Shown one piece after another: positions 34,000-40,808 of a DNA stretch of 40,808 nt (position 1 is the first letter of the stretch; every line of letters starts with the position of its first letter). Source of the DNA: Halosimplex carlsbadense 2-9-1 (GTDB lineage: Archaea > Halobacteriota > Halobacteria > Halobacteriales > Haloarculaceae); the NCBI RefSeq assembly GCF_000337455.1, contig NZ_AOIU01000031.1, positions 81,159-121,966 of the forward strand, read 5' to 3'. A model generated the notes under the pieces. That model made no database searches and was not told where the DNA came from. It saw only the letters and a program-made list of their open reading frames with translations. A program made the position numbers and the translations under genes.

Positions 34000-35454
34000 A
34001 TGGCACCCGACGCGACACACGCGGAGCAGCCGATAGACTCGGACGACCTGGAGATTGCCTACATCGGCGGTGGCAGCCGCCAGTGGGCCCCCAATCTGAT
34101 CCAGGACCTCGCGCTCTCGGAGTTCGACGGCCACGTCCGACTGTACGACACCAACCAGGACGCCGCCGAGACCAACGCCGAGTTCGGTAACTGGGTTCAG
34201 GACGACCCCGACGCCACCGCCGAGTGGTCATACGAGGCCGTCGATGACCTCGACGACGCGCTCGACGGTGCGGACGCGGTCATCCTGTCGACGCAGTACG
34301 ACCCGAGGGACACGTTCGTCCACGACCTGCGCATCCCGAAGGAGTACGGCATCTACGGGGCCGTCGGGGCCACCATTGGTCCCGGGGGTATCTTCCGCGC
34401 GATGCGGACGATCCCGGTCTTCCGCCGGTTCGCCGCGGCGATCCGCGAGAACTGCCCCGACGCCTGGGTGTTCAACTACACCAACCCCGTCCACTTCGTC
34501 ACGCGCGCGCTGTACGACGAGTACCCCGACATCAACGCGCTGGGGCTGTGTCACGAGGTGCTGGGCACGCGCTGGCACCTCGCGATGCTCGCCGAGGAGG
34601 AACTGGGCATGGACGCCGAACGGGCCGACGTGGAGGTCAACGTCAAGGGGATCAACCACTTCACCTGGGTCGACGAGGCCCGCTGCAAGGGCGTCGATCT
34701 GTGGCCGCTGCTGCACGAGCTGAAAGACGGCGAGCGCGGGAGCAAACGGTTCACCTACGATGACCTGAAAGACGACAGCGTCTTCAGCGACAACTGGCAG
34801 GTCACCTGGGAGCTGTTCCGCCGGTTCGGCGTCCTCCCGGCCGCGGGCGACCGCCACCTCATCGAATACGCCACTTCCTTCATCGCCGACGGTCAGGACT
34901 CGCTCAACCACTGGGGCGTCCGTCGCACTGACGCCGACTACCGCGCGAAACACTGGACGCCCGCCGAGTCCAAACAGACCACCAACGTCGAGGGCTGGAT
35001 GGAGGGCGAACGCGAGTTCGAATTGGAGTCCTCGGGCGAGGAATTCCTCGACATCCTCGAAGGCCTGACCGGCGACGGCCCGTACGTGACGAACGTCAAC
35101 CTGCCCAACTCCGGGCAGATCTCGGACATCGAGCAGGGGCCCGTCGTCGAGACCAACGCGGTCGTCCGGGACAATCAGGTCAAGCCGGTCAACGCCGGCG
35201 GCTTCCCCCGACCCGTCCGCAGCATGGTCCAGGGCCACGTCGACACCATCGAGACGATCATCGAGGCCGCCCGTACCGGTGACGTCGACCTGGCCTTCCA
35301 GGGCTTCTCCATCGACGACCAGGTTCAGACGCTGACTCCCGACGAGTCCCGCGACCTGTTCGGCGAACTGTTCGCCGCCGAGACCGAGTTCCTCGACGAC
35401 TGGAACACCGACGACTCCGAGGTGCTCGCGAAGGCCGACACCTTCGACGCCTAG
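34000..35454 (+). CDS. GH4 NAD- and metal-dependent glycosidase (alpha-glycosidase or alpha-glycuronidase)
   Basis: The 484-residue protein uses an NAD-dependent oxidation-elimination mechanism. Visible elements are the Rossmann loop AYIGGGSRQW (about residues 20-29), NYTNPVHF (Asn159 and Asn162), the metal/specificity motif CHEV (Cys184-Val187) and GINHFTW (His220). It has no phosphate-binding signature of 6-phospho-glycosidases, which carry CN(V/I)P instead. From memory the CHEV form goes with alpha-glucosidase-like members, whereas alpha-glucuronidases often have CHGx; the locus with uxaC and uxuA nevertheless makes an alpha-glucuronidase or galacturonidase role attractive. It is 111 bp after GH95 on the same strand, with a weak TTAA-containing box before the start. 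It is cytoplasmic. Confidence 0.85.
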   Translation: MAPDATHAEQPIDSDDLEIAYIGGGSRQWAPNLIQDLALSEFDGHVRLYDTNQDAAETNAEFGNWVQDDPDATAEWSYEAVDDLDDALDGADAVILSTQYDPRDTFVHDLRIPKEYGIYGAVGATIGPGGIFRAMRTIPVFRRFAAAIRENCPDAWVFNYTNPVHFVTRALYDEYPDINALGLCHEVLGTRWHLAMLAEEELGMDAERADVEVNVKGINHFTWVDEARCKGVDLWPLLHELKDGERGSKRFTYDDLKDDSVFSDNWQVTWELFRRFGVLPAAGDRHLIEYATSFIADGQDSLNHWGVRRTDADYRAKHWTPAESKQTTNVEGWMEGEREFELESSGEEFLDILEGLTGDGPYVTNVNLPNSGQISDIEQGPVVETNAVVRDNQVKPVNAGGFPRPVRSMVQGHVDTIETIIEAARTGDVDLAFQGFSIDDQVQTLTPDESRDLFGELFAAETEFLDDWNTDDSEVLAKADTFDA

Positions 35455-35846
35455 CGGACGGCGTCCCCCTTCTCTCCGCTGCCTGTCCGACGGCCCGTAG
35501 CCGCTCGCTCGCGTCACGTTTCGTCGTTCGGCCGTCGGCCCTCTACCAGCTAGTCGTTGGTACAATGTATTATTGAAGATTGGAAAACATAATTGCTCGA
35601 AATAAGATTTAAGACTGCCACACTACACCACCGTGTTGCGAGGGTTGGTACCGTGACACGGGGTGGGAAGAACCGCGACGCTCGACCGCAGCGGGAGTAA
35701 CTCCGGAGCGGTGTGCGGACCGACGGACTGGTGCACACCCGCCCGTCCGCTCCCGACGCCCGGTCGGGTTCGGCGGTTTCCGAACCCGTGGCCGAAGTAG
35801 TTACATCCATAACATGTAATTTGGTTGTATTTTATTTTAATGTTGA
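35455..35846. other. Intergenic stretch before the GH11 pair
   Basis: Two A/T-rich patches (about 35560-35625 and from 35810 on) flank a GC-rich middle. No coding frame is convincing; an 86-residue minus-strand frame (35550-35810) is Ser/Arg-rich. The first patch includes AATTGCTCGAAATAAGATTTAAG, which could be an end-of-transcript region for the GH4 gene. Confidence 0.4.
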
Positions 35847-35866
35847 TTATAATTGCTAATGTTTAT
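35847..35866 (+). promoter_or_regulatory. Promoter block of the first GH11 gene
   Basis: TTATAATTG followed by ATGTTTAT forms a 20-bp block matched at 18 of 20 positions by the block before the second GH11 gene. It ends 40 nt before the ATG at 35906. TTTAT or TTATAAT would serve as the TATA box. Confidence 0.55.
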
Positions 35867-35905
35867 GTATTTACCGAGTGTCGGAGCGAGTGCGGCAGTG
35901 GTAAC

Positions 35906-37126
35906 ATGGCACGCGATACTGGCGACAACGGCAGTGGCGAATCGACACCCGACGGATCGGGGAACTTCGACCGACGCGCGTTCATGAAGGCGGCGGGCGC
36001 CGCCGCGGCGACCGGTATCGGGATCGGCGCGACGGCGAGTCCGGCGGCCGCCGATATCACGTCGAACCAGACGGGTACCGACAGCGGCTACTACTACTCC
36101 TTCTGGACGAACGCCGAGGGGACGGTCACGATGAACCTCGGGGACGGCGGCAACTACAGCGTCGACTGGTCCGACACGGGCAACTTCGTCTGCGGCAAGG
36201 GCTGGGAGACCGGCGGCCGCCGGGACGTCGACTACACGGCCAACTACAGCCCGTCCGGTAACTCCTACCTGTGTCTGTACGGGTGGACGACGGACCCGCT
36301 CGTCGAGTACTACATCATCGAGGACTACGGCAGCTACAAGCCGGGCGACTCCTACGTGGGGACGCACACGACCAACGGGTCGACGTACGAAATCTACACC
36401 TCCGAGCGAGTCGAGAAGCCCTCTATCGAGGGGACGGCGACGTTCACGCAGTACTGGAGCATCCGACAGAACTCCCGAACGGAGGGGACCATCACGACGG
36501 GCAACCACTTCGACGCCTGGGAGAACAACGGGCTGCCCATGGGCAACCACGACTACATGATCATGGCCACCGAGGGCTACCAGAGCAGCGGCTCCTCCGA
36601 GGTCTGGGTCGGCGCCGACGGGAGCGGCGGCGGTGGCGGTGGTGGTGGCGGTGGTGGTGATGGCGGCTCGGACGGTGGATCGGGCGGTTCCACCGGCTCG
36701 CTCGCCAGCGGCACCTACAGCATCCAGAACGTCAACAGCGGCAAGGGGATGGACGTGACCGGCGAGTCCACCGACGACGGCGCCAACGTCCAGCAGTACA
36801 GCTACTGGGGCGGCTCCAACCAGCAGTGGAACGTCACCGACACGGGCAACGGGTACACGATCGAGAACGTCAACAGCGGCAAGGTGCTCGACGTGTCCAA
36901 CTCGTCGACTGACAACGGCGCCAACGTCCAGCAGTACACGGACTACGGCAACGACAACCAGCGGTTCCACATCCACGACCAGGGCGGCGGCCAGTACCAC
37001 ATCCAGCCCGTCCACAGCGAAAAAGCGGTCGAGGTGGAGAACTCGTCGACTAGCGACGGCGCCAACGTCCAGCAGTACGACTGGAACGGCGGCGACCAGC
37101 AGCTCTGGACGTTCGAATCGGTCTGA
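35906..37126 (+). CDS. Tat-exported GH11 endo-xylanase with ricin-type lectin module
   Basis: The 406-residue protein has a Tat signal ([12 protein letters not shown], Arg23-Arg24; cleavage likely after SPAAA near residue 49) and a GH11 beta-jelly-roll (about 51-235). The nucleophile is Glu134 in [10 protein letters not shown] and the acid/base Glu223 in IMATEGYQ. A glycine-rich linker (about 236-265) leads to a ricin-type beta-trefoil (about 266-406) with three repeats ending NQQW, NQRF and DQQLW. It cuts xylan outside the cell, and the lectin module should bind xylan or galactose-type sugars. The frame extends to 35825, but the ATG at 35906 begins the same [13 protein letters not shown] as its neighbour. 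It is a tandem paralogue of the next gene. Confidence 0.93.
   Translation: MARDTGDNGSGESTPDGSGNFDRRAFMKAAGAAAATGIGIGATASPAAADITSNQTGTDSGYYYSFWTNAEGTVTMNLGDGGNYSVDWSDTGNFVCGKGWETGGRRDVDYTANYSPSGNSYLCLYGWTTDPLVEYYIIEDYGSYKPGDSYVGTHTTNGSTYEIYTSERVEKPSIEGTATFTQYWSIRQNSRTEGTITTGNHFDAWENNGLPMGNHDYMIMATEGYQSSGSSEVWVGADGSGGGGGGGGGGGDGGSDGGSGGSTGSLASGTYSIQNVNSGKGMDVTGESTDDGANVQQYSYWGGSNQQWNVTDTGNGYTIENVNSGKVLDVSNSSTDNGANVQQYTDYGNDNQRFHIHDQGGGQYHIQPVHSEKAVEVENSSTSDGANVQQYDWNGGDQQLWTFESV
36625..36700 (+). repeat. GGT/GGC-rich linker-coding repeat, first GH11
   Basis: A near-uninterrupted run of glycine codons (about 11 in a row, then Gly/Asp/Ser) joins the catalytic and lectin domains. Such runs are prone to length change by replication slippage. 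Confidence 0.7.
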
Positions 37127-37287
37127 ATCCGCCGGGATCCGACCAGTCCGAAACCCGGTCTCGCATCCACTCCTTCCGTTTTCGGTCGACTCCGCCCCGA
37201 CGGCTGTGAGCCACCGGACGGGACCATGTCGATACCAAGTGACGAGTGCGATCGGCCGTCCCGATCCTGAATTTGTTTTAACGTTAG

Positions 37288-37307
37288 TTATAATTGACAA
37301 TGTTTAT
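37288..37307 (+). promoter_or_regulatory. Promoter block of the second GH11 gene
   Basis: TTATAATTGACAATGTTTAT matches the block of the first GH11 gene at 18 of 20 positions; the bases before it (TTTTAACGTT against TTTTAATGTT) also agree. It ends 43 nt before the ATG at 37350, nearly the same spacing as in the first gene. Confidence 0.55.
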
Positions 37308-37349
37308 ACAACAACCGGGCGAGGATAGGAACGCTGGTGGTGCGTTACA

Positions 37350-39014
37350 ATGGCACACGATACTGGCGACGACGGCAGTGGCGAATCGCGACCGACAGAC
37401 AGCGCCGGCGTTCTGGACATGGACCGGCGCGACTACATGAAGGCAGTGGGGGCCTCCGTGGCGACTGGGCTCGGTGTGGGGGCGGCGTCGAGCCCGGCCG
37501 CGGCGCACGGCGAGACGATCACGTCGAACCAGACCGGGACCCACGACGGGCACTTCTACTCGTTCTGGACCGACGCCGAGGGGACGGTCGAGATGACGCT
37601 CGGGACCACGGGGAACTACGAACTGGACTGGACCGACACGAACAGCACGGTCTGCGGCCTGGGGTGGGAGACCGGCGCGCGTCGGAACGTCGAGTACGAG
37701 GCGTCCACGTTCGATCCGGGAAGCAACGGCTACCTCTGCCTCTACGGGTGGACGACGGACCCGCTCGTCGAGTACTACATCATCGAGGACCACGGTCCAT
37801 ACCAGCCCGGTGACTCCTTCCAGGGCACGGTCGACACCGACGGCGGCACCTACGACATCTACACCTCCGAGCGGGTCGAGAAGCCCTCGATCGAGGGGAC
37901 GGCGACGTTCACGCAGTACTGGAGCATCCGGCAGTCGGGCCGGACGAGCGGAACCATCACGACCGGCAACCACTTCGACGCGTGGGCCGACAACGGCATG
38001 GACATGGGCAGCCACGACTACCAGATCATGGCCACCGAGGCCTACCAGTCCACCGGGAGCTCCGACGTCTACGTCGGGACCGCCGGCGGTGGCGGCGGTG
38101 GGGACGATGGCAGCGGCGGCGGTGGCGGCGGTGGTGGGGACGATGGCTCCGGCGGCGGCGGAGACGGCGGGAGTGGTGGCACCCAGCAGCCCTACAACGG
38201 GACGCCCCACGCGATCCCCGGTCGGATCCAGGCCGAAGAGTACGACCAGGGCGGTTCGGGCGTCGCTTACAGCGATAACACCGCCGAGAACGAGGGCGGT
38301 GCGATGCGCACCGGCGAGGGCGTCGACGTCTCCTCGAACTCGGCCGGTTCGGGCTACTCGATCGGGTACATCGAATCCGGCGAGTGGGTCGAGTACACCG
38401 TCGACGTCGAACAGTCCGGCGACTACACCCTCGACGCCCTGGTCGCCTCGGACTCCGGCGGCGGCGCCTTCCACGTCGAGGTGAACGGACAGAACGTCTC
38501 CGGCGACGTCAGCTTCGGTGCCACCGGCGGGTGGGACTCCTGGGAGACGGTCTCGACCTCGGGCGTCTCGCTGGATGCGGGCGAACAGGTCGTCCGCGTC
38601 GCCATGGACGAGAGCTGGTGGGACCTCAACTACCTCGACCTCTCGCTCGACGGCTCCAGCGGTGGCGGGGGCGGAGGCGACGGCGGCGGCGACAGCGGTG
38701 GCAACGACGGTGGCGGAAACGATGGTGGGGGCGACAGCGGTGGCGGTGACGGCGACGCCGACCTGGTCGCCGAGATCGACCCGGACACGACCTCGGCGTC
38801 GGTCGGTGAACGCGTCGCGTTCCGCGTCACCGACACGACGGGCTCGGGCAACTGGATCGACTCGCTGTCCTGGAGCCTCGGCAACGGCGACACGGGGTCG
38901 GGCTGGTACGTCGACACCACCTACGACTCGGCGGGCACCTACACGGTCGCGCTCGACGCGACCAACAACGAGGGGACGACCACCACCGACGAGGTGACGG
39001 TCACGATCTCCTGA
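37350..39014 (+). CDS. Tat-exported GH11 endo-xylanase with CBM6 and PKD-like domains
   Basis: The 554-residue protein starts [13 protein letters not shown] like its paralogue and has a Tat signal ([12 protein letters not shown], Arg26-Arg27). The GH11 domain (about 57-243) has Glu141 in [10 protein letters not shown] as nucleophile and Glu230 in IMATEAYQ as acid/base. A Gly/Asp linker is followed by a CBM6 module (about 283-425; [10 protein letters not shown] at the start, WDLNYLDL at the end), a second Gly/Asp linker and a PKD-like beta domain to the end ([15 protein letters not shown] to DEVTVTIS). CBM6 binds xylan or cellulose chains. The catalytic domain is very like the first GH11, including the same [16 protein letters not shown] stretch, so this is a gene duplication followed by different module gains. 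Confidence 0.93.
   Translation: MAHDTGDDGSGESRPTDSAGVLDMDRRDYMKAVGASVATGLGVGAASSPAAAHGETITSNQTGTHDGHFYSFWTDAEGTVEMTLGTTGNYELDWTDTNSTVCGLGWETGARRNVEYEASTFDPGSNGYLCLYGWTTDPLVEYYIIEDHGPYQPGDSFQGTVDTDGGTYDIYTSERVEKPSIEGTATFTQYWSIRQSGRTSGTITTGNHFDAWADNGMDMGSHDYQIMATEAYQSTGSSDVYVGTAGGGGGGDDGSGGGGGGGGDDGSGGGGDGGSGGTQQPYNGTPHAIPGRIQAEEYDQGGSGVAYSDNTAENEGGAMRTGEGVDVSSNSAGSGYSIGYIESGEWVEYTVDVEQSGDYTLDALVASDSGGGAFHVEVNGQNVSGDVSFGATGGWDSWETVSTSGVSLDAGEQVVRVAMDESWWDLNYLDLSLDGSSGGGGGGDGGGDSGGNDGGGNDGGGDSGGGDGDADLVAEIDPDTTSASVGERVAFRVTDTTGSGNWIDSLSWSLGNGDTGSGWYVDTTYDSAGTYTVALDATNNEGTTTTDEVTVTIS
38085..38180 (+). repeat. GGT/GGC/GAC linker-coding repeat, second GH11 (first linker)
   Basis: A low-complexity stretch encodes repeated Gly with GDDGS units between the GH11 and CBM6 domains. 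The internal unit [10 protein letters not shown] occurs twice. This is a coding linker, not a CRISPR array. Confidence 0.7.
38178..38297 (+). repeat. CBM6-coding repeat, copy 1 (in the second GH11)
   Basis: These 120 bp match 40684-40803 at 108 of 120 positions by my count (38 of 40 residues), covering the linker end and the start of CBM6. The match runs on to near the window edge, so its full length in the second copy cannot be seen. Confidence 0.8.
38658..38757 (+). repeat. GGT/GGC linker-coding repeat, second GH11 (second linker)
   Basis: A second low-complexity stretch encodes Gly with Asp, Asn and Ser ([12 protein letters not shown] type units) between CBM6 and the PKD-like domain. It is less regular than the first linker. 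Confidence 0.65.
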
Positions 39015-39195
39015 TCGGGCGCGGGAGCGGGCCCGCCCGCCCGACGGCGTTCACTTCCACCGCCGCGGCTTCGCCGACCGCGGGCCGCGGCGCGACGTGC
39101 AGTATCCTCTCCCATCGAGCGTCTCCCGAACGACGGCGACGACGCTCGTGGGGCGAGCATCGATGCGACCGGCGCAGTTTGCGGCATCAACTACG

Positions 39196-40808
39196 ATGAC
39201 AGACGACACACCATCGACGGACGAGACAGAGTTAGACGACGAACAGCGGGCCGAAGACGCACCCGCGGAGGGGGGTCCCGAACGACGAGTCGAGAAACGC
39301 GACAGGAACGACATGGCGCCCGCCGACGCGTCGGACGGCTTCGGCATGAGCCGCCGGGACTGGATGCGAACGCTCGGCGCGGCGATGCTCGCCGGGGGCG
39401 CCGGCGCGGCCACGTCCGGCGCCGCCGCCGGCGAGACGGCCGACACCTCCAAGACGGTCGACCAGCGCATCCAGGAGCACCGCACCGGCGACCTGCAGGT
39501 CACCGTGGAGAACGAGGACGGCTCGGCGGTCTCCGGCGCCGAAGTCTCCATCACCCAGCAGTCACACGACTTCAGATGGGGCACCGCGGTCCACGCCGAC
39601 ACGCTGATCAACCAGTCGAGCGCCGGCGACAACTATCGGGAGTACATCCCGGAGCTGTTCAACAACGCGGTGATCGAGAACCAGATGAAGTGGGCGCTCT
39701 GGGAGCAGAACACGCAGCTCACGGACGACGCCGTCGACTGGATCCTCGGCCAGGGGCTGGATCTGCGGGGACACGTCTGCGTCTACGGCGTCGACTACGC
39801 GGTGCCGAGCGACGTCCAGACCGCCATCGACAACGGCGACACGGCGACGATTCGCGAGCTGTCGATGGCCCACATCGACGAGATCGTGAACCACTACGGG
39901 AGTGACATCCACGAGTGGGAGGTCGTCAACGAAGTGCAGCACTCGACGACGATCATCGACCCGTTCACCTCGACGCCCGAGACCGCCCAGATCGTCGCCG
40001 ACTGGTACGAGCGGGCCGAACAGGTACGGCCCGACGGGACCACGCTCGCGGTCAACGACTACAACGCGATCGCCGGCAACTACGGCAGTGACCAGCAGGG
40101 ATACCAGACCCACATCAACCACCTCCTCGACAACGGGATCGACCTGGAGACGATCGGCCTCCAGTGTCACTTCGGGCAGAACGAGACGCTGTCGACCGAC
40201 CAGATCCTCGCCACGCTGAACGAGTACGGCCAGCTGACGGACACGCTGAAGATCACGGAGTACGACCAGGCCGGCTCCGGGTGGCCCGAGTCCGAGAAGG
40301 CCGACTGGTTCGAGCGATTCCTCCGCGTGACTTTCAGCCACCCCGGCGTCGAGTCGTTCCTCGTCTGGGGCTTCTGGGACGGCCGCCACTGGGAAGACGA
40401 CGCGCCGTTCTTCAACGACGACTGGTCCACCAAGCCCAGCTACGACGTGTGGATGGACCTGGTCTACGGCGAGTGGTGGACCGAGGAAAGCGGCACCACC
40501 GACGGCGAGGGCGCCTTCGCGACCAGCGCCTTCCTCGGCGAACACGAGATCACGGTGTCCACCGATTCCGATTCCCAGACCGTCTCCCGAGCGGTCACGA
40601 ACCCCGACGGGACCACGACCGTGACCGTCACCGTGGCCGGCGACGGCACCGGAGACGGAACCGACGACGGGGACGGGACGGACGGCACCCAGCAACCCTA
40701 CGGCGGGACGCCCCACGCCGTGCCGGGTCGGATCCAGGCCGAAGAGTACGACCAGGGCGGCTCCGGTGTCGCCTACAGCGACAACACCGCCGAGAACGAG
40801 GGCGCGTC
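39196..40808 (+). CDS. Tat-exported GH10 endo-xylanase with CBM6, cut by the window edge
   Basis: At least 537 residues are present and no stop codon occurs before the window ends. An unusually long acidic N terminus precedes the Tat signal (MSRRDWMRTLGAAML, Arg53-Arg54); the in-frame ATG at 39346 would give a shorter, more ordinary signal. A small beta domain follows (LQVTVENEDGSAVSGAEVSI), then the GH10 barrel (about residues 115-430). The acid/base is Glu246 in WEVVNEV and the nucleophile Glu355 in KITEYDQ. A short beta segment and Gly/Asp/Thr linker lead to a CBM6 module from about residue 498, nearly identical to that of the second GH11. It cuts xylan outside the cell and is the exported partner of the cytoplasmic GH10 at 23972. 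Confidence 0.92.
   Translation, partial: MTDDTPSTDETELDDEQRAEDAPAEGGPERRVEKRDRNDMAPADASDGFGMSRRDWMRTLGAAMLAGGAGAATSGAAAGETADTSKTVDQRIQEHRTGDLQVTVENEDGSAVSGAEVSITQQSHDFRWGTAVHADTLINQSSAGDNYREYIPELFNNAVIENQMKWALWEQNTQLTDDAVDWILGQGLDLRGHVCVYGVDYAVPSDVQTAIDNGDTATIRELSMAHIDEIVNHYGSDIHEWEVVNEVQHSTTIIDPFTSTPETAQIVADWYERAEQVRPDGTTLAVNDYNAIAGNYGSDQQGYQTHINHLLDNGIDLETIGLQCHFGQNETLSTDQILATLNEYGQLTDTLKITEYDQAGSGWPESEKADWFERFLRVTFSHPGVESFLVWGFWDGRHWEDDAPFFNDDWSTKPSYDVWMDLVYGEWWTEESGTTDGEGAFATSAFLGEHEITVSTDSDSQTVSRAVTNPDGTTTVTVTVAGDGTGDGTDDGDGTDGTQQPYGGTPHAVPGRIQAEEYDQGGSGVAYSDNTAENEGA
40684..40803 (+). repeat. CBM6-coding repeat, copy 2 (in the exported GH10)
   Basis: Second copy of the 120-bp match with 38178-38297. 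Most of the 12 differences are at third codon positions, which fits an older duplication or gene conversion kept under selection. Confidence 0.8.

Noticed and set aside
38085..38757. Repetitive glycine-codon stretches as a possible CRISPR or satellite array
   Set aside because: They are in frame within an intact gene and encode flexible linkers. There are no spaced identical repeats.
1..40808. Insertion sequences, integrases, transposases
   Set aside because: No transposase or integrase motif was seen in any convincing reading frame, and no flanking terminal repeats were noticed.

Overview
The window is about 40.8 kb of high-GC archaeal DNA from a halophilic archaeon (class Halobacteria). 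The proteins are strongly acidic, several exported proteins carry twin-arginine (Tat) signals, promoters are TATA boxes about 25-35 nt before start codons (suggesting leaderless mRNAs), and typical haloarchaeal families occur (Rad25/XPB helicase, CGCGG-motif peptide, IclR regulators of pentose catabolism). I cannot name the genus. All identifications rest on motifs and remembered families, with no database search.

Region 1 (about 1-8.2 kb) is housekeeping: a cysteine synthase, a zinc-ribbon membrane protein, a MutS-related ATPase, three small proteins, a CGCGG-motif (candidate RiPP) protein and a Rad25/XPB-like helicase. Between two small genes lies a tRNA-like cloverleaf that does not qualify as a normal tRNA.

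Region 2 (about 8.2-25.5 kb) starts the carbohydrate locus: an IclR regulator next to a fumarylacetoacetase-fold dehydratase of the 2-keto-3-deoxypentonate type; a divergent pair made of a TIM-barrel isomerase and a Gfo/Idh/MocA dehydrogenase; a GH2 glycosidase; an orphan family-5 solute-binding lipoprotein; a ThuA-like protein; a GH9 glycanase; an LLM-type oxidoreductase; and a GH31 alpha-xylosidase-like enzyme divergent from a GH10 xylanase. The GH2, GH9, GH31 and GH10 enzymes here have no signal peptide and so look cytoplasmic.

Region 3 (about 25.5-35.5 kb) is a uronate block on the minus strand (mannonate dehydratase UxuA, an IclR regulator, glucuronate isomerase UxaC and a dehydrogenase resembling haloarchaeal D-xylose dehydrogenase). 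It is divergent from a plus-strand run: hydroxypyruvate-isomerase-like protein, GH95 (alpha-fucosidase family) and GH4 glycosidase.

Region 4 (about 35.5 kb to the end) encodes the secreted arm: two tandem, duplicated Tat-exported GH11 xylanases, one with a ricin-type lectin module and one with CBM6 plus a PKD-like domain, then a Tat-exported GH10 xylanase with a CBM6 module cut by the window edge.

Together the genes read as a (glucurono)xylan/xyloglucan utilisation locus. Secreted GH11/GH10 enzymes would cut the polymer outside, oligosaccharides would be imported (a binding protein is present, but no permease or ATPase), cytoplasmic GH10/GH9/GH31/GH2/GH95/GH4 enzymes would finish the breakdown, and xylose and glucuronate would enter oxidative routes under IclR control. 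I see no beta-xylosidase of the GH3/GH43/GH39 type, no transporter permease and no canonical fructuronate reductase.
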